Source: [Phialemoniopsis] sp. UDSM-2020 | Lineage: Eukaryota > Ascomycota > Sordariomycetes > Thyridiales > Thyridiaceae | Direction of reading: 5' to 3' | DNA length: 64,000 nucleotides | Assembly (NCBI GenBank): GCA_018873225.1 | Contig: JAEILZ010000001.1 | Coordinates: 1,488,001-1,552,000 of the forward strand | Shown here: piece by piece, positions 53,475 through 64,000 of the stretch | How the letters are laid out: each line of letters starts with the position of its first letter | Position numbering within the stretch: position 1 is the stretch's first letter | Notes under the pieces: generated by a model | The model's input: the letters and a program-made list of their open reading frames with translations, nothing else | What the model was told of the DNA's origin: nothing | Databases searched by the model: none | Translations under genes and position numbers: made by a program

Positions 53475-56400
53475 TTGGCTGTGGTTGTACATAATACCTT
53501 GCGATGGACCGTAGTGTCCCGAGCACGATGAGATCATGATGCTACGACCATGAAGAACATTGAGTCTGCATTCTAGAATGGGCGAAAGTCAGGATAAAGG
53601 AGTACCAGGGTTTGGTAATGGGTAAACCCCTGAAGTTTTTTGTACAATACCCCGATTAGAGGAGGAATCAAGACTCGATAATGAATATCAGCACTGAGAT
53701 GCTGTCTACTTACTTACTAGTTGCGATATGACATGTTTGTAGCCTTGCTAATCACGCCAAGGATCGTTACACTCGAACCCGGGGGGAGAGAAACATGCCC
53801 GGGCACCCGAGACTCGAGATGTAGCAAACAATGACCTATCGAATCCTGCCGGCGAGACTGCGGCCAGGATCATGTTTCACTCATCGCTCGGGGAACTTGC
53901 AGCGGGAGCGCAACGTTGGTGCTACTGGGAAAGGGGACGCGAATGAGAGACACGTGAGCCACGATGTCATCATAAGGAATAGCAATTTGGCTGTGTGTTG
54001 AAGAGGTGTTTCCCCTGGCGGCGCTCAGGCCTTGGTCAGAAAACGGCACGGGTGGCTTGCAGGAACGTTGGCACAACGTGGTCGCAGATCGGATCGACGT
54101 CTATGGCTACGAAGAAACAGCATCGAAAGTACAGTCATTGGTTTGTGTATGTCGGGTAGGATTTTTCCGACAATACAACATTCACTTTCCCTTTGCCACC
54201 AGTCTAGCTCCGGTGTTGTGCTAGTTCTCCCCTGGACTTGACGACAAGCTTCACCAAAAAACAAAAAAGTATTGTTCTTGTTTGGTTCGGCGGTGGATTC
54301 CGAGACGCGAGGGATTTGACGAGACGGGATCCATCCAGGGGTGCACAGATTGCGGGAAGGGATGTTTTTCTTTTGGCTTCGACAGGGCAGAGAGAGGGGA
54401 CTCCAGATTACCACGGTTCGCGATCATCTTAGCACAGCTCATATAAGGTGACATCCTGCAGATCTGCACGAGCCCTCGTTTGTCTGCATACCCAGCGCGG
54501 GATGTTCTGTCATGCTTTAGATTGAGTGTGCGACGGGCGGTAAGGCGCTCCGAATGGGTACGGGATCCTGTCTGCTTGTTTGGTCTCCATAATACCCATT
54601 CGCTACCGGGCTGTCGAGTCTCGAGCCACGGAAGAGACAGTTGCCATATGAGGGGTGGTGGAGAGTCGAGGGAGGGGGAAGACACGGGAGGGATGTCTTC
54701 TGTCTCGTTTCCATGCATGGTTCCAGGCAGAGCCGACGATTTAGCCCGATGGTTTCTCCCAAATGGAGCATGTAGTGTGTGCGATCAATATCGAGGCCAG
54801 CCACCAAGCCTTTTGCGACTTTCTGTTGGTCGGCGAGAGGATGACATTAAAGCGAGTACTGCTTGGTCGCCGCGGGCCGATTGCAAGATTCGCTGCAGAG
54901 TCACAACCGAGAATGATTATTATATGTGCGATGGACACGAGGAAATTTTTTGGATCGTCTGGTCCCTGACAACAACCAGTCGTACAAGAAAGGCCCGGTT
55001 CTGGTTAGAGTTGCTCATTCGATCTCAATCAGGCCAAGTCTTGCCTCGCGCAGTCGTACAAACAGTCGCTCAAGCGCCTGAAACGGTCAAGAACTTAAAG
55101 TATCGATATGACTATCGCATAGACCCAATCCGAAGTCGTAGGGTTCGTTGACACCTGCGCCTCGACGATCCGATATCAAGACATCGTCGCTCGCCGCACC
55201 AGCGTTGATCCTTGTGGACCCGTGGTATACACTCCCAACGGCTGAATGTTTAAGAGGATGAGCGATGTTGCTCAGTAGAATCTGATTGCGGGCAATGTAA
55301 CCCCAGAAAGTGTGGCACGAGCTGCGGGCGACATGCTTCAACCTCATGCTGCTGCAAGGGTAGCTCTGGAGTTGCTGACTTCATTCAAACACACAACACA
55401 CACACGACCCTCCATCATGATTTCGTGGATCGGCCGGCTGCGTTGAATTGGTCGAAATGGGACCTGTGGCCAATAAAGGAGCCAGGAGAGTATCATAGCT
55501 AAGCAGGCCCGGACGTGACCAGTCAGGTTGGGGTGGAATGGGCCATTCCAGGTTTTCCCGTCAAGCATTTGGGGGCTGGCTGCATTAATGCTACCCCAGA
55601 CCAGAAACGCCGCCCACTTCCACGTAGATCAGAAACGAGGAGAAAGGCGGCTGGACGAGCGGAACTGGGGAAGCGAGGCCTCGGCAGCAGAGAAATCTCC
55701 GACTTGTGCAAGATAGTAAAGGTTGCGGGCACGGGAGGGCCAGCCGGTTGAGGGCGAAGCGTCATCGCCCCGGCTTACCAACCACTGTGTAAGGCGCAAA
55801 GGCACAGCTTGACTGAGGCCAGGATCCGGAAAGAACCGCGTCTGCAAGCTCCAGGGCTACTTATAAGCATATATCAACGCTTCGTATCTCTGCGACAGGG
55901 TGAGCATGGCGCCTATTGTCAGCTGTTTGGCTGATGTTATCCTGCCCTGAGTGTGGTTATAGAGCAAGTCTACTAAGGAGCAGGGCTTGTTTGGTATAGT
56001 AGCTGCGATGAACTTGCTGCTGGGGTTCATACGGTGCAACCTCCCTAGGTAGGCATCATCTAATACGCATGGAAGATTCTTCCAGAACGAGAGTGAGATC
56101 CAGAACTTGCTGAGTCTCCAGGTACATGTGACTGTTTGCCTTTCTCAACCTTGTAGTTCAGCGCAATATCGCCATAATCAGATCGGCGCTGCTGTATACT
56201 CTTCTGAGCGGTTAGACTGATGGGCAGAATAGCCCGCTCAAAGGAAGGTGATAGCAGGCCCGAATGACGTTGTGGAATTAAACAGTCAACGTGCATGGGG
56301 TGTTTTGTTGGGTGGTGTTGCAGGAGACAGGTAGTCAAGAAGAGGCTACTTGAGGGCCAGCGTTGTAAGTGGTGATGCTGCATCTGTACACAACTACTGT

Positions 56401-58992
56401 CGATGTGCATGTGAGCCATTTTGTTGCCATCCTGGATCGGTGCTGATCTACATGGCTCCCCAGAGCGACAGCAGTCAAGAGCTGGCCTTACCTGAAGCTT
56501 ATTCAATATTCAAAGGAGGAGAGAGGAGAGATCTCGCCTGTGATTACTCCGTTTTATTTCGTTTCATTGCCTGCCAAGTGGGTGACAGATTAGTTGACTA
56601 TGTTCCTTATAGATGTATGCACCTCAGTTATTAACTGATCAACCAGTACTTCCCTACTCCCTAAGCATAACCGAATTGTTCAGACTGTTAGTAATTTGGG
56701 TAGCATACCTCGTCTCTCGTCCACCGTGGTCCATACCTACCCCAGGCCTCGATCCACCTTCAAGGTCCATCACTTTTCATTTCTGGTACTGTCACCCCCC
56801 CCGGTCTTCGCCAGCCTGTTCACCGATCTTTTCCCTTGTTGTCGCTATGATATGTGAGGACGTTGCCGCGATGCGTTGGACGCTTTGAGAACCCCAGTCA
56901 TTTGCCCAGAACAGAGTTCGCTAGCCTGGCTCCGAGAGTGATCTGGACTTCTTGACATGACAGGCAAGCCAAATTCGCCGAATGGCACACAACCCAATAG
57001 GGCGATCCATCCCCAGTGAACCAGCCCGGCCGTGGACGGGAGCTTGACCAGTGAGGTCCATGCTAATCATCTCGAGAGAATCTGAGCGTGCGCCATGCCT
57101 TGTTTCGTCCACCTTAACCAGATGAAATGGATGAAGAGGGTCCGCCCTGCCACACGCATCTCCACTCCGAATCGGCGGCGCGTCTGTGGTCCAGGCGTTG
57201 GACCTCGGCCTTGACTCTAATTTTCTTGCGTACTGACGCGCCTTGAGCTCGGTAGATGAGTGCGGTTCCGGAGTCGTCTCGCGGCCAGCCTCATGGGAGC
57301 GATCAACATGATGGCTGATGCTACTACGTACTTGTACATGCACACCGAGCAGGTCCCCTTGTTGAGGGTTTACATGCTCTGTTCCCTCCTGCCACGGACG
57401 AATCACAGGATGCTCCCCGACAGTGCACATCGTCATATTTAGCAGCCTGCCTTATTCGTGCAGCTGCCCTGCTATAATAGCACAGTTCAACCGACACAGA
57501 TTGCAGGCTCTTCTGTACCTATTCTACCTAACTATACGCCGTGCATTAGACATGCCCACATCAATCCCTCGGTGATGACTCGGGATATTGGGCCAGCTGG
57601 GTCTCCCCCAACAGGCCCAGCTCGGAGGCCACGAAGCGCCCACCAGCACCAGCAGCACGAAGCTCTCCGGGCAAATGCCAAAAAAAAGCCAACCTTGGCT
57701 GATGTGTTAGTGCAATGGATCTGGTATGGGGATGTCGAGGTAAGCATGACCAACCATGGACCAGGAGCAGCTAGCGGCAGGCTATGGCTTTTAGCATAGC
57801 GAGACCTCCACATGCTTTGCGAAATAGGCGCCGTGTCAGTGGTCCCCTCCCATGTCGCAAACAAGATCCTGGCTCCATCTCGTGGATCGACTCTGCGGCC
57901 GCTTGTGTCGAGACGAGAATCCGTCTGCTTGTTAGCAGTGAGGTACCTACCGCGAGTTGGTGACGCCTAGACCTCAAGTCACCACTTCAGGTGCACATAT
58001 GAAGCACGTATGCATGCAAATATACATCCTCGTGCGGGTCGATGGGATAGCGCAACATGGGACCGTCGTAGTTTGTACATAGTCTACGTCCGTCCATTGC
58101 GTGAGCCTCTTGCTCCTCTAGTGTCGCCAGTCCAGAGATAAACGGTGCGGATCGGGGCCAAACTCTACTCTAACAGCGATGATGGAGATGATCGTCATGC
58201 CATGCACCGCAAACCTAACACCGGGGGTAGCGCATACAAGTACATCTGCACAATATTCCCATACTATCAAGACCTCCTCCATCCATGACAGCCTATGGCG
58301 TTGTGTGGGAGCCCCGGACTAAACCGGGCCTCCATCCGCGGGCAACTTCCGTGGTCACTTGGCTGGAAAGATGAAATGAAATGGACGGACGTCTTTGCCT
58401 AATCTCACGACCCCCAGGGCTGCAGGTATCCTTCCATGCCCTGATACTGCAAAGGATAGCATGGGAGAGGATCTATTGATTCTCCTTTTATCTATCTTGC
58501 GACTGCTTACAACATACGAAGTAAGGGTCGATATCTTGATGCTTGACCGTGGCCCTACCAGCTTATTTCGTTTCCGTTTTCCACCCCTGCCAATCCCCCG
58601 GCTTTCTCCCTATTTGCATACTGCATTGCTTTTCCGGGATCCCTCGGGCTGCACCACTTGCTGTCTTACATCTTACATACCTCAATCCAGCATCTTCCCC
58701 ATCGAGCAGGGCTTTGCGGTGCAATCGGCAGCGAGGAGCAGTACTTGGGCAAATCTCCGCCGTCCGACTTTTTGCCTTGAGAGACCTAGGGCCGGCAACA
58801 CTGCAGGCGACAGGTGTGCACAGTTCTTCTGCAGACTTCACGAGACGTCACAGGCCGCGTGCGACGCCATGTCGTGCGACTTGGAGATGGAGATTCGGGG
58901 TACTCCATGTGGAGAAAAAGCCAGGCCATCCTGGGGGGAAAGAGGCCATAGCTGCATTCGATTGCACATCATGCTCTGTAGTAGAGATATCA

Positions 58993-59012
58993 AGCCAGCC
59001 AGCCAGCCAGCC
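58993..59012. repeat. (AGCC)5 microsatellite
   Basis: Five perfect tetranucleotide units. It is probably of no functional importance. Confidence 0.8.
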
Positions 59013-59302
59013 AGACCTTACTATTCTCTATTATTAATTCTACTTTTCCCTGTGACTCCGTAATTCGCTCAGTCGCCTTCAGATCTGATCTGGGTGCTGC
59101 TATGCTTGGACAAGGGGGCCCAGACCCTCCATTCTTGAAAATCATCACAGCGCCAAACCTTGGAGGGTAATAAGAGGATACACACCTCTTCCCTTCGGGA
59201 GCCACCAGTCAGTCTCCCACGCCAACCTTTAGCCTCCCATCGTGCTGTGTGGGTTCTAAATCGCCTTCGACTTCTCACCACCGACAAGGGGGGGCCCGCA
59301 TG

Positions 59303-60007
59303 CTTGCCTACCAAGCCTACATACCTTGCATAGGAACTCTCTTCCTCTGTATTTCCTTCAACTAAGCTACCCCACATCTGGTCTGGGGGACCCAGCAACA
59401 AGTGCAAAACCCACCCCCATACGAGGCGGAAAAAAGGCGCCTTCCTCCTTCTTCTCTCCCCCCAGGCTTCGCTCTAGTCGGCGAACCACTAAAGGAAAAT
59501 CGCACTAACTAGACGTCGGAGAGTCTAAGAGCAAACCCCAGCCCGTTTTTGGCCCCTCCACACATCTTTCTCTTCTCTCTTCCTTACCTCACCACTTCCA
59601 CCCGTCCAACGGCTTCGCTTCCGTACCTTGAATACATAACTCTGGACCTCAACCTCGATCTGTGGTTGAGACTGGAGACTCCGACGACAGCTTGCCGAGA
59701 CAAGCTGCTGCCCACCCCGCACCCCCGATTCTTGCCGAGGTGCTTGCCTTGACCACTGACGGTAGCAAGAGTCGCCAACCTCCGTCCGACCCGGGCCCGG
59801 ACGATGCGGCCTTGACTTGCGCCTCCTGCCGCAAGTCGATCACTTCAAGCCTGACACAGTAAAACCGCCGGAGCCGCAGGGGGGCTCTCAACTCTCGGCG
59901 TCGCCTGCCCGGGCAGTCGCTTCTTCTCATCGCAGGACTCGCGACTGATCTTCTTCACAAAACTAACCGCCCCTTGCGCACTCGTCCGAGTACGCGCACC
60001 CCACGTC
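59303..60007 (+). promoter_or_regulatory. probable ATG-depleted leader of the Zn2Cys6 gene, with one 3-codon uORF
   Basis: Between 59303 and 60007 only one ATG occurs on the plus strand (59804, reading MRP then TGA at 59813-59815). A random stretch this long would carry about ten. The region is rich in CT tracts (TTCTCTTCTCTCTTCC). This fits a long transcribed 5' leader under pressure to avoid upstream starts. Confidence 0.5.
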
Positions 60008-63000
60008 ATGTCTTCTGCTCTTTCTGAGATCGACGTGAAGCCGTTACCGGCTCTTGATCTTGATGTCTCGCCTCACGCCGGTGACGACATCGCAGTCGAC
60101 GCGGTGCATCACGACACAGGGCTGAGCGCCTTCTCGATGGAACCACCCACTGATGGGATCAGCTCCACCACGGCTACCCACGGTCTTATGGATTCCTCCT
60201 TCGGGGACTTCCAGTTTCCCTATCATGGAATGGACGAGGACGCAACCATTGTCGCCCTCCCCGACAGCAACAGCCCGGACCTGTTCGGCTCATCTCATGG
60301 AGTTTCCTTAGAAGGCCTCCAGGATCACCAAGAACCCACTGATTCGGTGATCGCACACCTGTCGAGCTTCAATGGTAACCACGGCGAGCAGAGACGAGAA
60401 AGCATTGATGTATCAGATGACGGTAGTCCGGACAGTATGAATCTTGGCGCGAATCCCTTGGAGGAACCCCTATCAGATGAATTCGGCCTGACGCATGCAC
60501 CCGGAGATGGAACGGACCTTGGAGGGAAGAACAAGGAGGACAAGTCCGACGCCATTCCGGCTTGGAGCGAATTGAAGACCAAAGCCGGCAAGGAGAGGAA
60601 ACGACTACCCCTTGCATGTATTGCTTGTCGGAGGAAGAAAATCCGCTGCTCTGGTGAGAAGCCGGCGTGCAAGCACTGCCTTCGATCTCGAATCCCATGC
60701 GTCTACAAGGTAACGGCACGAAAGGCTGCGCCGCGAACAGACTATATGGCCATGCTGGATCGGCGGCTGAAGCGGATGGAGGACAGAATAATCAAGATCG
60801 TCCCCAAGGCCGAGCAGGACAACATATCGTCTGCCGTCACCAGAGCTGTCGTTAAGCCTGCCATACCTGGCACCGTGGCGAGCGGGAAATCGTCGACCAA
60901 GAAACGTGGCGTCGATGAAGCCTTCGGGCCTGACCTTGACCACTGGGCACGAGCCCCTGCCAAGAACAAGTTGAGTAACGCGGGAAAGCCTCAAACGCTC
61001 ATGATCCAAGAATCGGAAGAGAGCAAACTTCTTCAAGAAGGCGTGGAGGCTTTGCCCTCAAAGGAAATCCAGGAACATCTGGCGGAAGTCTATTTTGAGA
61101 ACATTTATGGTCAAGCGTACCATATTCTGCACAAACCAAGCTACATGCGAAAACTGAGGTACGCCCGGACTATTGGGGTCAACTTGCGCGTGCGCTCATT
61201 TACTAACCACTGCGTTCAGAACGGGTACTCTTCCCCCGGTTCTCATCCTCTCCGTCTGCGCTATCTCGGCCCGGTTCTCTACGCACCCGAAGCTCAATAC
61301 CAGTCCCAACTTTCTTCGCGGCGAAGAATGGGCCTCACACGCACGCGACATTGTTATGAGGAGATATGAGTGGCCGAACATTACTATCCTAACATGCCTC
61401 CTCATTCTAGGCTTGCACGAATTCGGCACTTGCCACGGCGGAAGGAGTTGGGCGCTGGGCGGGCAGGCAATTCGCATGGCGTTTGCCCTGCAACTTCACA
61501 AGGACCTTGAGTACGACCCTCAACCGCTATCGTCGAGAGACCCTCTCAGTTTCGTAGACAGAGAGATCCGCCGAAGAACAATGTGGGCCTGTTTTCTTAT
61601 GGACCGCTTCAACTCTTCCGGCACAGACCGGCCGACTTTCATGAAGGAGGAAACCATCAAGATCCCGCTGCCCATCAAGGAAAAGCAATTCCAGCTCGAC
61701 ATGCCCGGCCCTACCGAAACTCTCCAGGGACAAGTACTCTTCCCTTCTTCAGGCGACGACAATCTTGCTGCCGAAGCCAAAGACAACATGGGTGTGGCTG
61801 CCTACATGATCAAGGCTATTTCAGTCTGGGGTCGTGTCATCAACTATCTCAGCCAAGGCGGCAAAGAGCTGGACCCTCATCCGATGTGGAGCCCCGAGTC
61901 TGCTTATTCAAACCTCGTGAAGCAAACAGATGACATGCTGTCCACCCTGCCCGATGCTTTAACACACTCAACCGAGAATCTTCATCAGCATGACACGGAC
62001 GGGATGGCGAACCAGTTCCTCTTTCTGCATATCGCGATCCAGCAGAACATACTATTCATGAACCGATTCGCTGTTTCATCTCCCAACGGCCAGTCACAAC
62101 AGGATGTACCCAAATCGTTTGTGACCAAGGCAGGGGCCAAGGCATTCGGCGCTGCAAACCGTATCTCGGAGCTTCTCGCCGAATCAGAGTCGTACTTGAT
62201 AGCCGCACCCTTTGTCGGCTACTGTGCGTTCCTTTCGAGTACTGTTCACATCTTTGGCATCTTCTCCGGCAATCCCGCAATGGAGGCCACTTCGAAACGC
62301 AACCTGGCCACCAATGTCAAGTTCCTATCCAAGATGAAGCGATACTGGGGTATGTTCCACTTCATGTCGGAGAATCTGCGGGAACAGTACCGGTCATGTG
62401 CCGATGCAGCAAGACAGGGCAACAATCCGGCCAGTGAAAGCTCTGCATCCCCCATCTTCCAATACGGCGACTGGTTCGATCGCTATCCACACGGCGTGTC
62501 ACAATCAGATTTCTTGGATCCTGCGCAGTACCAGAAGAAGGAGAGAGGAGACGATGCGGTTCTGGAGCAAAAGCCTGAGCTCCACACAGTGGAGGAATTC
62601 TTCACTACTCTGTCGCCTCGCAGTGCCGAGAACAAGGATCCTAATGCGCCCCGGCCCGCAATGTCCAAGCGCAAGTCGGCCATCAAGAAGTCGACCGGCG
62701 GTGTTGCGAGGAGCGAGACGCAACAACTCGATCATCTTAGCCAGCAGGGCTCGGAACATATTCAACCCCAGTTGCGGAGAAGAGCTTATTCGACCTCGTT
62801 GGGAGGTCAAACGAGTGGACCGACCAACTTCAACCCTCTGACGATACCGCATTCGCAGACCGGGACCTCGTACCACGCGCTATCTCCCATCAGCCCCGTA
62901 GCGATGAACCAGTTTGGCCATCACTCTGGCCAGTTCTACTCACCAGAGCTCATGAATCTGTCCTTGGCACATCCAGCCAATGGACTGTTGCCGCAACTGG

Positions 63001-63374
63001 ACAGGCAGCTTGTTTTCGGCGCGTACGCCGGCATGGACCCGTCCTCGATTGGCGCGCTGGACGGAATGGGTTGGGATGGCATGGCGGAGGGGCACTCGGG
63101 CACGGCAGGTCGCCGAGCCAACGGGAGTGTAGGCGAGGGCCACGCTGGCAGGGGAGGGCCGGAAGGCGTGGACGCCATGCACCCTTTTGGCCACGGGCAG
63201 GAGGCCTCGTCGGCGTGGTTCATGCCGTTCAACATGGACCCGCCGGAGATCGGGCAGGATATGGGCCCGGGCCTGGGCAACCTGGATCAGTTTGCCAACA
63301 TGTTTGGTGGAGGAGGGATGTCGACCCCCGGAGCAGGAGGCATGGGGGGCTTGCACCACAGCGGCGGACACTAA
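60008..63374 (+). CDS. Zn2Cys6 transcription factor with fungal-specific regulatory domain
   Basis: A binuclear zinc cluster activator, expected in the nucleus. Exons 60008-61158 and 61220-63374 give 1101 residues. The zinc cluster is C-X2-C-X6-C-X6-C-X2-C-X6-C at Cys204, 207, 214, 221, 224 and 231 (IACRRKKIRCSGEKPACKHC), followed by a linker and a short coiled coil (MLDRRLKRMEDRIIKI). The cluster sits far from the N terminus; an acidic stretch (about 1-190) precedes it and may be an activation domain. A middle homology region typical of Fungal_trans covers about 370-650: LEILSVCAISARFS-like PVLILSVCAISARFS and HEFGTCHGGRSWALGGQAIR. The Gly/Met/His-rich tail is low in complexity. I cannot assign the regulon; carbon-source regulators (for example the BglR/COL-26 group) are one possibility I cannot confirm. 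Confidence 0.88.
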
Positions 63375-64000
63375 GTTCTCTCGAGCGGAGTCTTGGACGC
63401 AAAGCATGGGTCGAGTAGGCGGAGGTCAGAAAAGGGTTTCTTTTTGGATAACACGAGGCGCGACAACGCTGGCACGGCCCGGTTGCTCTGATCCACGGTC
63501 TTTCCTCATTTGGGTGAGCGAGGAGTTCTGACACTGCCCAATTTTTCAACATTTGGCATTGGGGGAAAACGTATATGTAATACTCTACGACAATGGGAAG
63601 GAACTGGACAGTAGCTTTGGCGTTTCATCAAGTGCCCGGGAAGATCTCGCGAGGACTTGATACGAGGTATATCCAGGGACATTAAACGGATTGGAAGGCT
63701 GGCTTGGGTGGTTTGCCCTCCTTGCAATCTTGGAACATATAGCGAAAAGGGGGTGTTGGATGGATCTCTCTCTCTTGCTCGATTACTCAAGATACCAGAT
63801 ATCGCGTGCGTCACAAACAAATATCAAAAGATTATCTCAAAAAAACCATACGCTTTAAACAATTGAAGGTAGGAATTGTATTCCGTATCATGTTCACCGC
63901 GACGGAGGTCTCGCATTTTGTAAGTCTATTTGTATAATAGGGTATCGATACACAGCGGGCAAAATATTCAACTACACGACGGTTTCCAACAGCCAAGGAA
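63375..64000. other. 3' region of the Zn2Cys6 gene, window edge
   Basis: 626 bp of probable 3' UTR and intergenic sequence, AT-richer toward the end. No gene is supportable before the window ends. Confidence 0.5.

Larger units (their letters stand above)
53475..60007. other. 6.5-kb gene-free region, separase 3' to transcription factor leader
   Basis: No protein-coding gene can be supported over 6.5 kb, although base composition is ordinary. There are no obvious long repeats or transposon-like frames. A (AGCC)5 microsatellite is at 58993-59012. The last 700 bp is pyrimidine-rich and nearly free of ATG, and is probably the long leader of the downstream transcription factor. Confidence 0.6.

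Noticed and set aside
53760..53800. Possible tRNA T-loop (GGGTTCGAGTG on the minus strand)
   Set aside because: The flanking five bases do not pair as a T stem and no acceptor, D or anticodon arms can be drawn.
54480..55151. A 223-codon plus-strand open frame in the gene-free region
   Set aside because: It shows no family resemblance, no biased codon use and no splice context; compositionally it looks like chance.
58395..59063. A 222-codon plus-strand open frame upstream of the transcription factor
   Set aside because: The amino-acid make-up is that of random translated CT-rich DNA and it ends at the AGCC microsatellite.

Overview
The window is nuclear DNA from a filamentous ascomycete (Pezizomycotina), most likely a Sordariomycete. 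The evidence is: many short introns of about 50-70 bp with GTAAGT-like donors and CTAAC/CTGAC-like branch sites, a histone H4 gene split by two introns, a Zn2Cys6 activator, and protein families typical of moulds (GIG1/DUF3605, a MUP1-type permease, a BimB-type separase). I cannot name genus or species from sequence alone. I built 22 protein-coding gene models by joining exons by eye from splice signals and protein continuity. I found no rRNA or tRNA gene, CRISPR array, recognisable transposon or secondary-metabolite cluster.

Layout: 0.6-16 kb is a dense housekeeping block: NADH-cytochrome b5 reductase, a GIG1-like protein, a SND2/TMEM208 ER-targeting protein, the APC/C subunit Cdc27, histone H4, TRAPP subunit Trs20, mitoribosomal protein mL60, cap-binding subunit Cbc2 and a Nup82-type nucleoporin. 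17-33 kb mixes unknown proteins with phosphatidylinositol 4-kinase Pik1 and a 13-exon methionine-permease-type transporter. 34-42 kb carries NC2-alpha (Bur6), an alpha/beta hydrolase and xylulokinase. 42-47 kb holds three neighbours that all point to mitochondria: an MMT-type metal transporter, a SIRT4-class sirtuin and a small inner-membrane protein. 47-53.5 kb is one intronless separase gene. 53.5-60 kb has no supportable gene and leads into a Zn2Cys6 transcription factor whose apparent leader is almost free of ATG.

The genes do not form one pathway. The order is mostly divergent and convergent pairs with short shared spacers (24 bp and 47 bp between two convergent pairs). Cdc27 and separase act in the same process (anaphase) but lie 40 kb apart.

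Most worth a second look: a 3-nt micro-exon in the permease gene; a 29-codon upstream reading frame whose stop overlaps the sirtuin start (ATGA) and whose peptide looks like a mitochondrial presequence; three upstream ATGs packed before the separase start; a 65-bp bipartite inverted repeat upstream of PIK1; the ATG-depleted leader and 6.5-kb gene-free region before the transcription factor; and three conserved-looking proteins of unknown function.
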